60,651 nucleotides of DNA from Trichormus sp. M33_DOE_039 (GCA_015296085.1 DVDT01000083.1:1-60651), one strand, 5' to 3'. Counted from the first letter of the stretch, positions 38,060 through 47,722 are shown. Translations and numbers: made by a program. Notes: generated from the letters alone by a model not told the origin.

Positions 38060-39997
38060 CTAGGCACTAACTTGTGTAGAGTCAGTTTCTTTCTGTGATG
38101 TTTCTTCTTCAAACAGGGTTAAATCAAACCAAAAAGTAGTACCTACACCAACTTCACTGACCAAGTTTACTTTACTGTGGTGTCTTTCAATGATGTTTCT
38201 CACAATAGAAAGACCCAAACCTGTACCTTCTAAGGTGTGAACGCGGTTCTCCACACGGAAGAAACGGTCAAAAATGGCCTGTTGGTCTTCTGGCGCGATA
38301 CCAATACCCGTATCAGAGACTTCTACTCGAACTTGTGGGGATTGATTGGGTAATAGGGCGTGGATATCTAGTTGATAGGCACGAATGGTTACTTTACCAC
38401 CAGCAGGAGTAAACTTGAGAGCATTCCCCACCAAATTAGCTAAGACTTGCAGTAATAAATCATAATTACCCATAACTAGGGGCAAATTGGCAGTAACTTC
38501 TTGGAACATTTCGATACCTTTGTCCCTGGCGTTGAGTTGGTATGTCCGCAGGGTTTGATCAATAGCCTGGGCTAAATCTACACCGTAGAAGTTGTAAGTC
38601 TTGCCAGATTCTAGCTTTGATAAATCTAAAACATCATTGACTAAGCGAGTCAAGCGATCTGTTTCATGGTTTACGGTTTGTAAGAATTCCCGTTTTTCCT
38701 CTGCGCTTAAGTCTTCGCCGTAGTCGTGTAGAGTTTCGATAAAAGATTTGATATTAAATAAGGGCGTTCGCAGTTCGTGAGAAACGTTGCTGATAAATTG
38801 GCTTTTAGCTTCGTTGAGTTCAACTTCACGGGTAATATCCTGCACCGTGATAGCAATACCTTTGATACTCTCCCGTTGCAAATTGAGTACCGTAGTTAAG
38901 AGAATGCGGATAGTGCGCTTAATGGGCTGATTTAAGAGTAGACGAAACTCAGCACTTTCACATTCACCGGCAGCCATTTGAGATAAAGGTTTGGTGATTT
39001 CCATTTGAACTGTCGGTGGCAAATGATGTAAAACATTACTACCTACAACATCATCGCTACCTTCCCAACCAAAAATGCGCCTTGCGGTGGGGTTGACTAA
39101 AATCACCTGCATATTATTGTCAATCAAGACAGCACCATCGGCGATCGTAGATACTAGTGTTTCTAGTTTGGCCTTTTCAGCTGTGAGTTCCTCAATATTT
39201 TGTTCTTCATAACGCTCTAGGCGTTCCGCCATTTCATTAAAGTTAAAAATTAGCTCCCCTAATTCACCACCCAGAGGTAAGTCGATGCGCTGCTTAAAGT
39301 TACCTGCGGCGATTTGTTTTACCCCCACGAGTAGTTCTTTAATCGGCTTCGTAATAGTTAAAGCGTTAATCACTCCTGCCAAAATTACCATTACCCAAAT
39401 TGTGATAAACACGGCAATGGTGACATCACGGGTGAAATTGGTAGAAATGACTGCTGTTTGGTTGGGGTTAATACCAATTGCTAATATGCCTAAGTATTTC
39501 TTATTAACGATCAGAGGCAGAAATACATCTGTCACAACCCCGTCAGGGGTCATGTGTTGCCGCACCATTGGCTTATCCCATTCTTCCGGGTAATCTTCTG
39601 GAAGTTCAATCCGTCGCTCAATGGTCAGCGAGTTTTCTACTTCAGGTTCCCAAAACGGAATACCAAAATAAATTTTCCCAGTTTCATCTGCGTACAGCAT
39701 ATAGCGGATACTAGAGGTGCTGCTATAAAAGCGTTGGGAAAATTTAGCTACCTCCGTCAGATTATTTTCAGCTACCAGAGGAGTAACATTAGCAGCTAGT
39801 AGTAGTCCCAAATCCCGCCCAAAGCGGGTGTCATTCATGCGAGCATCTTGCTGAATGGTATTCACCGCCCAGAAAGTTAGACCACTCATGACTAGAGAGA
39901 CTACTAGAGTAGCCACAGCCAACAGTTTAGTTTGGAGAGTGAACTCTGACCACCAATTGGTGATCGCTTCTCGAATTGTTTTTAACAGCGACAACAT
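38060..39997 (-). CDS. nblS: Sensor histidine kinase NblS (Hik33/DspA)
   Basis: 645 residues. A transmembrane segment near 25-45, an extracytoplasmic region, and a second segment near 190-215 lead to HAMP (TKPIKELLVGVKQIAAGNFK), a PAS domain near 290-400 (NPTARRIFGWEGSD), the phosphoacceptor box FISNVSHELRTPLFNIKSF near 405, and the ATPase boxes LVGNALKFTP, DTGIGIAPED and GTGLGLSIV. NblS senses high light, cold, salt and nutrient stress and controls hli and phycobilisome degradation genes through RpaB and others. The neighbour upstream is purD, an arrangement known for nblS. Confidence 0.93.
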   Translation of the reverse strand: MLSLLKTIREAITNWWSEFTLQTKLLAVATLVVSLVMSGLTFWAVNTIQQDARMNDTRFGRDLGLLLAANVTPLVAENNLTEVAKFSQRFYSSTSSIRYMLYADETGKIYFGIPFWEPEVENSLTIERRIELPEDYPEEWDKPMVRQHMTPDGVVTDVFLPLIVNKKYLGILAIGINPNQTAVISTNFTRDVTIAVFITIWVMVILAGVINALTITKPIKELLVGVKQIAAGNFKQRIDLPLGGELGELIFNFNEMAERLERYEEQNIEELTAEKAKLETLVSTIADGAVLIDNNMQVILVNPTARRIFGWEGSDDVVGSNVLHHLPPTVQMEITKPLSQMAAGECESAEFRLLLNQPIKRTIRILLTTVLNLQRESIKGIAITVQDITREVELNEAKSQFISNVSHELRTPLFNIKSFIETLHDYGEDLSAEEKREFLQTVNHETDRLTRLVNDVLDLSKLESGKTYNFYGVDLAQAIDQTLRTYQLNARDKGIEMFQEVTANLPLVMGNYDLLLQVLANLVGNALKFTPAGGKVTIRAYQLDIHALLPNQSPQVRVEVSDTGIGIAPEDQQAIFDRFFRVENRVHTLEGTGLGLSIVRNIIERHHSKVNLVSEVGVGTTFWFDLTLFEEETSQKETDSTQVSA

Positions 39998-40177
39998 TTC
40001 AAATAAAGTTGTTAGTAGTTTCGGTTATCAACCCCAACAACTAAAAAATTAACAGTTAATTCGACAAATATGCTAATTCGGGAAAGGGGAATGGGGAATT
40101 GGCATTGAGAATATAGCGGTTCTCGTTTGGGTGTAGCACAGTTTTTACCTCTCTCCAAATCTCTTTCCTTGTAGGAG
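39998..40177. other. Leader region of nblS
   Basis: 180 bp between the nblS start and the miniature element, which must contain the nblS promoter unless transcription starts in or beyond the element. Short repeat fragments (GGGGAATGGGGAATTGG) lie at about 40087-40101. No gene. Confidence 0.4.
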
Positions 40178-40490
40178 CTACTGTGTACACACATCTCTGT
40201 TGCTCAGTGCAAAATGTGGCTGGCTTGATCCCCCTAAATCCCCCTTCAAAAGGGGGACTTTGATTCTTGTTCCCCCTTTTTTAAGGGGGGTTAGGGGTAG
40301 GGCTAATTCATGTTCTACAGAGAAAAATCAGACTCCTAATTTCTGCGTAGCCTACTTAGCGAAACAAAATAATCAAGAAACAAAAGTATTGGATTCCTAA
40401 ATTTTCTCTGGCTACAAAGAATCAGCCCTAGGGTTAGGGGGGATCAAAACGTTGTCGGGCTAGGTTATTAGACTTGTGTGTACACCGTAG
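40178..40490. mobile_element. Miniature transposable element, copy 2 (opposite orientation, interrupted)
   Basis: 313 bp bounded by CTACTGTGTACACACA and TGTGTGTACACCGTAG. Its left end matches the complement of copy 1's right end (shared GTGCA(A/G)AATGTGG region and GATCCCCCTAAATCC), and its right end matches copy 1's left end. Removing a 131-bp nested insertion leaves about 180 bp, close to copy 1 without its own insertion. No target duplication is visible; the outer flanks are instead partly inverted (TCCTTGTAGG / CCTACAAGGA). It lies between purD and nblS. Confidence 0.75.
40300..40428. mobile_element. TA-flanked MITE nested in copy 2
   Basis: 129 bp with imperfect inverted ends: GGGCTAATTC on the left against GAATCAGCCC on the right, and both carry AGAGAAAA (or its complement) about 20 bases in. 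A TA dinucleotide borders each end (40298-40299 and 40429-40430), as in insertions by IS630/Tc1-mariner transposases. The outer element's GGTTAGGGG sequence resumes on the other side. No coding capacity. Confidence 0.7.
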
Positions 40491-40618
40491 CCTACAAGGA
40501 GAGAGGCTTTGAGTTTTATTCCCCTTCCCTTGTAGGGAAGGGGTTAGAGGTTAGGTCTGTATTCCATTCAACTGCAAACCGCTATAGGTGTGAGGGTGTA
40601 GGGGAGAATGACTGATGA

Positions 40619-41899
40619 CTATTGATTCAACACCCTATGACCAATATCTTTACGGTAATACATCCCTTCAAATTGAATTGATTGCAGACCAATGTAGGCG
40701 GTGGCCAGGGCTTGCTCAAAGTTATCTCCTACAGCAGTTACGTTTAAAACTCGTCCGCCATCTGTGACGATTTGATGTTGTTCGTTTAATTTTGTGCCGG
40801 CGTGAAAGACTGTAACTCCTTTGGCTTCTCCTTCTGCAATGCCTGTAATCACTTTACCTTTTTCGTAATCCCCTGGATAACCGCCAGAAGCAGCCACTAC
40901 AGTGGCAGATGCGCCTTCATGCCAAGTGATGGGGGGTAATTCATTTAAACGCTGCTCTACACAAGCTAAAATCAGCTCTTCTAGGGGTGTGGCTAACAGT
41001 GGTAAGATCACCTGGGTTTCAGGATCGCCAAAGCGACAGTTAAATTCTAAAACCTTAAAGTTGCCATCGGGTGAAATCATTAAGCCAGCGTAAAGAATAC
41101 CCCGATAATCAATGCCTTTTGCTTTTAAGGCGGCGATCGCTCTTTCTAAAACTTCTGTTTGCACCCTGTCCATAATTGCTGGCGTAGCAATGGGTGCTGG
41201 GGCATACGCGCCCATGCCACCTGTGTTTTCGCCTGTATCTCCTTCACCGATACGTTTGTGGTCTTGTGCTGGCAATAAAGGGCGAATTGTGATGCCATCA
41301 GTTATGGCTAACACCGAAACCTCTTGCCCAATTAAACATTCTTCAATCACAATAAATTCCCCTGCACTGCCAAACTGCCCTTGAAATATTGTTTCAATGG
41401 CGTTTTGTGCTTCTTCTACGGTGGCAGCTACAATTACACCCTTCCCAGCTGCTAAACCATCAGCTTTGACGACAATCGGCGCGCCTTGAGCCTGCACATA
41501 GGACTTAGCGGCGGCTGCCTCAGTAAATACCGCAGCCTTCGCTGTAGGAATTCCTGCTTCTTGCATCAAGGCTTTAGCCCAAGCCTTACTCGCTTCAATC
41601 TTGGCACCGGCTCTAGTGGGGCCAAATACTTTTAGTCCTTTGTCTTGTAGATAGTCGGTAATACCTTTAGCTAGGGGTACTTCTGGCCCTACTACCACCA
41701 GCGAAATCCTGTGATCTATAGCGTATTGACTAATACCTGCAAAATCATCCACTGCCAAGGGGATGTTTTGGCAACGCGCCATAGTAGCTGTACCGCCATT
41801 ACCGGGTACACATACAACTTGACCAACTTGAGGCGATCGCAATAACTTCCAAGCCAGCGCGTGTTCGCGTCCACCATTCCCTATAACTAAAACTTTCAC
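40619..41899 (-). CDS. purD: Phosphoribosylamine-glycine ligase (GAR synthetase)
   Basis: 426 residues from a GTG at 41899 with AGGAAA upstream. KVLVIGNGGREHALAWKLL opens the N-domain; the ATP-grasp core has VVKADGLAAGKGVIVA and VLEFNCRFGDPETQVILPL. It makes glycinamide ribonucleotide, step two of purine synthesis. The nblS gene lies downstream on the same strand, but the miniature element separates them and probably uncouples their transcription. Confidence 0.96.
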   Translation of the reverse strand: MKVLVIGNGGREHALAWKLLRSPQVGQVVCVPGNGGTATMARCQNIPLAVDDFAGISQYAIDHRISLVVVGPEVPLAKGITDYLQDKGLKVFGPTRAGAKIEASKAWAKALMQEAGIPTAKAAVFTEAAAAKSYVQAQGAPIVVKADGLAAGKGVIVAATVEEAQNAIETIFQGQFGSAGEFIVIEECLIGQEVSVLAITDGITIRPLLPAQDHKRIGEGDTGENTGGMGAYAPAPIATPAIMDRVQTEVLERAIAALKAKGIDYRGILYAGLMISPDGNFKVLEFNCRFGDPETQVILPLLATPLEELILACVEQRLNELPPITWHEGASATVVAASGGYPGDYEKGKVITGIAEGEAKGVTVFHAGTKLNEQHQIVTDGGRVLNVTAVGDNFEQALATAYIGLQSIQFEGMYYRKDIGHRVLNQ

Positions 41900-42192
41900 T
41901 GATTTCCTCTTGCGTCCCTTGCGAGTAAGAATGCCTGATGGCTGCGGATCAATTTTTCACTAATTCTTACCTTGATGCAAGTCTCTCACAGGTATGGGTT
42001 TTTTTGAGGTATAGGAGTATAAGGGAAAGAACGAATTTAAATTGTTTCTCTCTTAAACCTTATCAACCCTTATACCCTGACATCATGAAAAGTCTTTTTG
42101 TGTAAGTCCTGTCAGTCAAGAATGACGATTCAGGATCATCGATATTAACCTATAAGTATTCTGAATTAAAAATAACAATACAAATAGAGAAC

Positions 42193-43143
42193 ATGACTAA
42201 AGTTATTGTCACTGGAGCAGCAGGATTTATTGGCTCTCACCTAGCTGAAACCTTGCTAGGACAGGGAAAACAAGTAATCGGTATTGATGAACTGAACGAT
42301 TACTACGATCCCACATTCAAACGTAAGAATATTGCTCATTTACAAAGTTCACCTAACTTTACCTTAATTGAGTACGATATTCAGAGTTTAGATTGGTCAA
42401 AACTATTACAAGATGTAGATGTGGTTTACCATCAGGCTGCTCAGGCAGGAGTCAGAGCCAGTTGGGGAAAAGGTTTCCGCGCTTACACTGAACGCAACAT
42501 CAACGCTACACAAGTCATTTTAGAAGCGGCTAAAGATGCCAAACAATTAACGCGATTTGTGTTTGCATCCACATCTAGTGTCTATGGCGATGCTGAAACA
42601 TTACCCACCCATGAAGGTATTCCCCCCCAACCTGTTTCTCCTTATGGCATCACGAAACTAGCTGCCGAACGTTTATGTGGGCTATATCACAAAAATTTTG
42701 GTGTGCCTTTTGTGGCTCTGCGTTATTTCACCGTTTACGGCCCTAGACAACGCCCGGATATGGCTTTTCATAAGTTTTTCAAAGCTGTTTTAGAAAAAGA
42801 AGCAATTCCCATTTATGGTGACGGACAGCAGACACGAGACTTCACTTTTGTCAAGGATGCTGTAGCTGCGAATTTAGCAGCTGCTACTGTACCCCAAGCT
42901 GTGGGTGAAATTTTTAATATCGGTGGTGGTAGCAGAGTAGTTTTAGCGGAAATTCTCAACACAATGGAAGAAATTGTGGGTCAACCCATCAAGAGAAACC
43001 ATATAGACAAAGCAATGGGAGACGCTAGACACACGGCTGCTGATGTTTCTAAGGCACGGCAAATTTTAGGATATCAACCCCAAGTTACTCTTCAGGAAGG
43101 TTTAAGGCAGGAATGGCAATGGGTGAAAGCTTTGTATAGTTAA
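42193..43143 (+). CDS. NAD-dependent sugar-nucleotide epimerase/dehydratase
   Basis: 316 residues of the extended SDR class. TGAAGFIGSHLAETLLGQGK binds NAD; the catalytic Ser-Tyr-Lys appears in FASTSSVYG and SPYGITKLAAE. RPDMAFHKFFKAVLE and IYGDGQQTRDFTFVKDAV are typical of UDP-glucuronate or UDP-glucose 4-epimerases. It likely supplies a sugar for polysaccharide or lipopolysaccharide. No glycosyltransferase is adjacent, so the exact substrate is open. Confidence 0.88.
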   Translation: MTKVIVTGAAGFIGSHLAETLLGQGKQVIGIDELNDYYDPTFKRKNIAHLQSSPNFTLIEYDIQSLDWSKLLQDVDVVYHQAAQAGVRASWGKGFRAYTERNINATQVILEAAKDAKQLTRFVFASTSSVYGDAETLPTHEGIPPQPVSPYGITKLAAERLCGLYHKNFGVPFVALRYFTVYGPRQRPDMAFHKFFKAVLEKEAIPIYGDGQQTRDFTFVKDAVAANLAAATVPQAVGEIFNIGGGSRVVLAEILNTMEEIVGQPIKRNHIDKAMGDARHTAADVSKARQILGYQPQVTLQEGLRQEWQWVKALYS

Positions 43144-43283
43144 GCCATTGCACTTGGAATTACACAGTTACTCATGGGGTATGTTGACTGTTAGTGCTAG
43201 TAGGTTGTTGGGTAGTGCGATCGCGCTACCCAATCCAAAGATAAATTTTGGGTTAAACTTCACCTCACCCATGTAACGACCTT

Positions 43284-44003
43284 TTAGGGTTGTTTGACTT
43301 TCGGTTTAATTTTAGGACTAGGAGTAGCAGCACTGGCTGCGGTTGGTTGATTTGCTATTTTTAATTCTTCTTGCAGCATTCTCTGATAAATCTTGGGTAA
43401 GGACTTACTAATAGAATTAGTTTCTATGCCATAACCCAAGCTTGTCCAAGTGGGGGAAAGTCGGCGCAAAACTTCGTTGAGTTTTCCTTGGCGCAATAGT
43501 TGGGAAATATCAACTCCCCAAACACTGGAATCATTCAACCAACGATAAACTACTACGTCTTGATATTCTGGTTCAAAACTGTAATTAGACCAAAACATCA
43601 TTTGTCCTGGTTTGGGGTGATAGCGGGGAGCAATATGATACCAAGTAGTGTTGATGATTTGATATCTGCCAGCAGCCGTGGAACAATTACCTGTGTTTGG
43701 CCCTACGGGAATGGTGACGCATATTTCAGGATGTTTACTTAGGTCAGTGATTTGCTGTCCACCATACAACAGAGAATAGGGACGCTTGCTATTGGCTTCA
43801 CTGGCTGAAATGGTTCGCATCAATGCACGGACATGGGGGTCGCCACCTTGCATCACCAAAGGAGGTAAATTATTACCAAAAATGGGATCAGAGGGCGATC
43901 GCAAATCCCCAAACACGTACCATTGAAATAAGTAAACAAAGCCGAGTAGTGCGGCTATGGGGCCGATAAATTTTTCAACACCTTTGAGTTCAACGCTTTT
44001 CAG
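43284..44003 (-). CDS. Membrane-anchored muramidase-like protein, probable CTG start
   Basis: 239 residues if translation begins at the CTG at 44003. This places AAGGAG (44016-44011) 7 bases upstream and gives an N-terminal membrane anchor (IGPIAALLGFVYLFQWYVFG). The first conventional start, a GTG at 43916, would cut off the anchor, and no ATG or TTG lies between it and the stop at 44033. The catalytic region (ALMRTISASEANSKRPYSLL, TAAGRYQIINTTWYHIAPR) resembles lysozyme-like muramidases of phage and cyanobacteria (GH104/GH24 type), with Glu in SEAN as the likely acid. A Lys/Pro-rich tail follows. Probable role: periplasmic peptidoglycan cleavage. Confidence 0.75.
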   Translation of the reverse strand: MKSVELKGVEKFIGPIAALLGFVYLFQWYVFGDLRSPSDPIFGNNLPPLVMQGGDPHVRALMRTISASEANSKRPYSLLYGGQQITDLSKHPEICVTIPVGPNTGNCSTAAGRYQIINTTWYHIAPRYHPKPGQMMFWSNYSFEPEYQDVVVYRWLNDSSVWGVDISQLLRQGKLNEVLRRLSPTWTSLGYGIETNSISKSLPKIYQRMLQEELKIANQPTAASAATPSPKIKPKVKQP

Positions 44004-44081
44004 AGTCTTACTCCTTGCAAATTCTCTCTCTTAGCTAACAACAACAATGGACGCATCTATTTCGGTAAAGTTCAAAAAAGA

Positions 44082-44738
44082 CTAACATTGCTGAAATAAT
44101 TCCCCGAAGCTTTTAGGACTGGCTTCTGGTTTAGCGACTATCTCCACGATCTTATTGTGTGCGGCTGGTTCAAATAGTGCTGCTACACAAACTTGGGCAA
44201 CTTTTTGTCGAGGAAGGCTACCTTCAAATAAGGTATCAGCCCCCTGCATGACGATCGCATCAGCATTGTCTTCATTTTTTAAGCCGCCAGGACGGACGAT
44301 TGTATAAGTCAGTCCACTTTTTTGTAGATACTCTTCTGCCTGTTTTTTCCATACTAAGATTAACCAAAACAAGTTCAACGGATGGAAAAATTGGGAGACG
44401 CACAAAGAAGTGACTAGGACAAAGTTTTCAATCCCTTTGGCTTTGGCCACATCCACTAAATTTTTAGTGCCTTCAAAATCTACCTTGTAAGGGCCAGTAA
44501 CATCAAAACTGGGTTTTGCACCAGTGGCACACAGAACTATTGTACTATCCCCTAAGGCAGTCGTTAAGCTTTGTGGGTTTAATACATCACCCACCACTAA
44601 CTCGGCATCTGATGGCAAAATGGCTCTAGCTGCCTGTATATCCCTGACTAAAGCACGCACAGGAATATTACGTGCAACTAACTCTTGGACGATGCGGCGA
44701 CCTGTTTCACCTGTTGCTCCGGCTACAAATGCTTTCAT
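44082..44738 (-). CDS. NmrA/Tic62-like NAD(P)-binding protein
   Basis: 218 residues. AFVAGATGETGRRIVQELVA is the atypical-SDR nucleotide motif and LTYTIVRPGGLKNEDNADAI is typical of Tic62/YwnB-like proteins. The SDR catalytic Tyr-Lys pair is not evident, so it may sense the redox state rather than catalyse. It precedes the muramidase gene on the same strand by 78 bp. Confidence 0.85.
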   Translation of the reverse strand: MKAFVAGATGETGRRIVQELVARNIPVRALVRDIQAARAILPSDAELVVGDVLNPQSLTTALGDSTIVLCATGAKPSFDVTGPYKVDFEGTKNLVDVAKAKGIENFVLVTSLCVSQFFHPLNLFWLILVWKKQAEEYLQKSGLTYTIVRPGGLKNEDNADAIVMQGADTLFEGSLPRQKVAQVCVAALFEPAAHNKIVEIVAKPEASPKSFGELFQQC

Positions 44739-44915
44739 CAGAAACGTTATCCTGGGAAACTAGTGTGTGCTTGATCAGTTTTATATTTTAGTGATTTTAT
44801 GAAGTTTGTGACAAAATCATAAGCTTTCAGTCAAAATGAAAGTTTAGTGCTAACCGACCCAACCAACCTGGGAATCATTAATATAGACCAACGCCAAGCT
44901 AGAGGGGAATGCTTC

Positions 44916-45575
44916 ATGCTTTCGACAAACGGCGAATATCAATCTTTAGAAATTACAGAAACAGTTGTTCCCGTTGCTGCTAAACTCCCAGACACCAAAG
45001 ACACGGGTACAGAAATCACTACAGATACTCAAACCAGATTTTATGGTCGTTATGCCGACTGTATGGAAATGTACGCTCCAGCACAAACAGTTGGCGAATA
45101 TCTGAACGCTCATGCTAGTTGGTTTACCCGTTGTGCTGAACCCATGAAGGTACAGCCTTTAGGAGAAAATGGTTACGCTTTAATTATTGGTCGTTTTGGT
45201 GCGTTTGGTTATGAAGTCGAACCGAAAGTCGGTTTGGAACTTTTACCTCCCGAAGACGGAGTTTATCGCATTCACACAATTCCCATTCCTGATTATCAAG
45301 CACCTGGTTACGATGTAGACTATCGAGCATCTTTACAGTTCAAGGAAGATGTGGGTGGAGTCACACGAGTGGAATGGGAGTTAGATTTGGTCGTTTGTCT
45401 GCATTTTCCGCGATTTATCAAGCGTTTGCCCCATTCTTTAATTCAGTCTACAGGCGATCGCTTACTAAACCAAATCGTCCGTCAAGTTTCCCGCCGCCTC
45501 ACTCGCAAAGTCCAAGAAGATTTTCACCAGACTTTTGGTCTGCCTTTTCCAGATCATTGCCAGAAAAAGCGGTAA
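44916..45575 (+). CDS. DUF1997 protein
   Basis: 219 residues from the ATG at 44916, which has GAGGGG at about 8 bases; an upstream GTG (44847) lacks an RBS. The family core is GRYADCMEMYAPAQTVGEYL, ALIIGRFGAFGYEVEPKVGL and LQFKEDVGGVTRVEWELDLV. DUF1997 occurs in cyanobacteria and chloroplasts; it has a START/polyketide-cyclase-like feel but no known function. Divergent from the NmrA-like gene. Confidence 0.85.
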   Translation: MLSTNGEYQSLEITETVVPVAAKLPDTKDTGTEITTDTQTRFYGRYADCMEMYAPAQTVGEYLNAHASWFTRCAEPMKVQPLGENGYALIIGRFGAFGYEVEPKVGLELLPPEDGVYRIHTIPIPDYQAPGYDVDYRASLQFKEDVGGVTRVEWELDLVVCLHFPRFIKRLPHSLIQSTGDRLLNQIVRQVSRRLTRKVQEDFHQTFGLPFPDHCQKKR

Positions 45576-45718
45576 GTTAGCCATTAGTCATTAGTTCTCT
45601 GATTTTCAGTTTTCAAGATAGGACGAAAATTTTTCTTGTTGTCTCTGTGTTTCAAAATCATCTTTTGCATCACTAGGACACAAAAACCATACAGGATGAA
45701 GTACGAGTTTTGAACTGG

Positions 45719-45742
45719 TGACTAATGACTAATGACTAATGA
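45719..45742. repeat. ATGACTA heptamer repeat
   Basis: Three to four TGACTAA units directly abut the stop codon of the DUF4079 gene. The same heptamer forms the translation start of the genes at 11998 and 51916. Confidence 0.8.
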
Positions 45743-46213
45743 CTATGCCTTAGAAAGAATTCTCTGGACAATTTCTACACCGGTGATCGCTTGCCAGGTA
45801 AAAAGTCCTAAAATCACGAAATTTAAGATAATGTGAGTCACTCGCGCCCAGTTTGCGCCTTTTTGCATAAAAGGAGATAGGGCCGCAGAAAAGGCAATTA
45901 AACCTGTTATCCCTAAACCAGCCAATAAGTGTGGCCCTACAAATAACTTGCCGTTATTAATGTAGGTGACAGCCATCCCACCAATCGCACCAGCTACCAT
46001 CAAAGCCAAAATTAATGAGCCAATTTGGTAGTGTTTGATGTTATATCTACCTTTAATTAATTCTTTCTTTTCTTCCCCTTGCGCGTTGCGAGTACGCTGT
46101 ACTTGTAGGCCTAAGTAAGCAGCATAGAGTGAGAGTGCTAGTAACACCCACATAATTAACGGGTGAAAGAAATTTAGCCAATATTTAACCGAGGCAGACA
46201 GTTCCAAAGTCAT
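45743..46213 (-). CDS. DUF4079 membrane protein
   Basis: 156 residues from the ATG at 46213. Four hydrophobic segments are visible: FHPLIMWVLLALSLYAAYLG, SLILALMVAGAIGGMAVTYI, PHLLAGLGITGLIAFSAALS and VTHIILNFVILGLFTWQAIT. Conserved His residues at segment ends (FFHP, KHYQ, GPHL, THII) recall cytochrome b561-like haem ligation, but this is inference. The family is mainly cyanobacterial. Confidence 0.8.
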   Translation of the reverse strand: MTLELSASVKYWLNFFHPLIMWVLLALSLYAAYLGLQVQRTRNAQGEEKKELIKGRYNIKHYQIGSLILALMVAGAIGGMAVTYINNGKLFVGPHLLAGLGITGLIAFSAALSPFMQKGANWARVTHIILNFVILGLFTWQAITGVEIVQRILSKA

Positions 46214-46438
46214 CGTGTTCTCGCCCAATTCTTAAATCTTAATAAAAATTAGCACAATTCCATGTACCGTGCTTGAGAAGGTAGGAAGTCAGAAAGGACA
46301 AGGGAGATGAGGGAGACAAGGGAGAATATTATTTAAGATGCGCCATTCCCAATGCCCAATGTCTTGCCAAAGTACCTAAAGCATCTGAGACTAAATTCTG
46401 AGACTGAATAAACAACATTTCCCAGTCGGAACTGATTC

Positions 46439-47722
46439 ATGATTGAAAACAATGATGCTTTGCTGCTGAAGGCTGCTAAAAGTGGTGATTTGAAGCGGTT
46501 GGATGCGCTATTGGCTGAGGGTGCAATGGTAGATGTGTGCGATCGCGATGGTACTACGGTGTTAATGTTTGCTGCTAATCTAGGCTATACCGAAATTGTG
46601 CGATCGCTCTTGGATGCAGGGGCAAATATTAATTTAGTAAGAAAACGCTACGGGTTGACGGCGTTGATGTTGGCGGCTAGTGCTAATCAACTAGATATTG
46701 TGCAACTGTTAATCTCTAGAGGGGCTGATATTAACGCTACTAATGAAGATGGTAGTACAGCATTGATGGTGGCTGCACTCAAAGGTCATAGCAACGTGGT
46801 GCGAGTTTTGTTGACGGCTGGGGCTGATGTGAATTTAGCCGACAATGATGGTGATACAGCCTTGAAACTAGCTGTGAAGCATGGACAGGCAGCAGTGGTG
46901 CAACTGATTTTACAACATGGTGCAGATGCTAATAGCCAAGATGAGGAAGGTGAAACCCTGCTGATGATTGCAGCAGAATTGGGATATTTAGAAGTAGTCC
47001 AAACATTAATGGCGGGTGGGGCTGACGTAAATTTACAAAATACAGATGGGGGGACTGCGTTGTTTGCAGCTGCGGCAACTGGACAGGGAGCGATCGCAGC
47101 TAAATTAATAGATCAAGGTATTCAAGTTAATCATCAAGACAAAGATGGCGAAACTGCCCTACACCTCGCTGTAGTGGAAGGCTATCTGGATGTAGTACAA
47201 GTTTTACTCAATCGCGGTGCAGATCCCCAAATTACAAATCATCTTGGTGACACACCCTTGTTAGTAGCAGCATTGCAGGGGCATAGTCAGCTCGTCCAAA
47301 TATTACTAAATTCCGGTGCAAACGTACATGGGGATAATCTGGGTGAGACTCCTTTAATTTTAGCTGTCTCCCAAGGACAGACCGAAACAGTCAAAGTATT
47401 GTTAGATTATGGTGCGGATGCTAACGTTACAGCCAATGATGGCAAAACTGCTTTAATTAAGGCAGCAGAACGCAACTATCCAGGGATAATTCAATTATTA
47501 TTAGCCAAGGGTGCAAATATTAATGCTCAAGATGCAGCTGGGGCTACAGCCTTGATGTGGGCTGCTTCTGGAGGGTATGGTAAAGCGGTACAAGTATTGC
47601 TAGCATCTGGGGCAGATATGAATTTAAAAAACCGTGGTGGTTATACAGCTTTGATGCTGGCAGAATTTAATGGTTATCGAAATATCGTACAGATTTTCAA
47701 GGAAGCAGGGGCGCAGGAGTAA
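46439..47722 (+). CDS. Ankyrin-repeat protein
   Basis: 427 residues made of about twelve ankyrin repeats (pattern DGxTALMxAAxxGHxxVVxxLLxxGAD), from the first residues to the end, with no signal peptide or other domain. Examples are NEDGSTALMVAALKGHSNVV and NRGGYTALMLAEFNGYRNIV. It should be a cytosolic protein-binding scaffold. The partner is unknown. Confidence 0.92.
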   Translation: MIENNDALLLKAAKSGDLKRLDALLAEGAMVDVCDRDGTTVLMFAANLGYTEIVRSLLDAGANINLVRKRYGLTALMLAASANQLDIVQLLISRGADINATNEDGSTALMVAALKGHSNVVRVLLTAGADVNLADNDGDTALKLAVKHGQAAVVQLILQHGADANSQDEEGETLLMIAAELGYLEVVQTLMAGGADVNLQNTDGGTALFAAAATGQGAIAAKLIDQGIQVNHQDKDGETALHLAVVEGYLDVVQVLLNRGADPQITNHLGDTPLLVAALQGHSQLVQILLNSGANVHGDNLGETPLILAVSQGQTETVKVLLDYGADANVTANDGKTALIKAAERNYPGIIQLLLAKGANINAQDAAGATALMWAASGGYGKAVQVLLASGADMNLKNRGGYTALMLAEFNGYRNIVQIFKEAGAQE

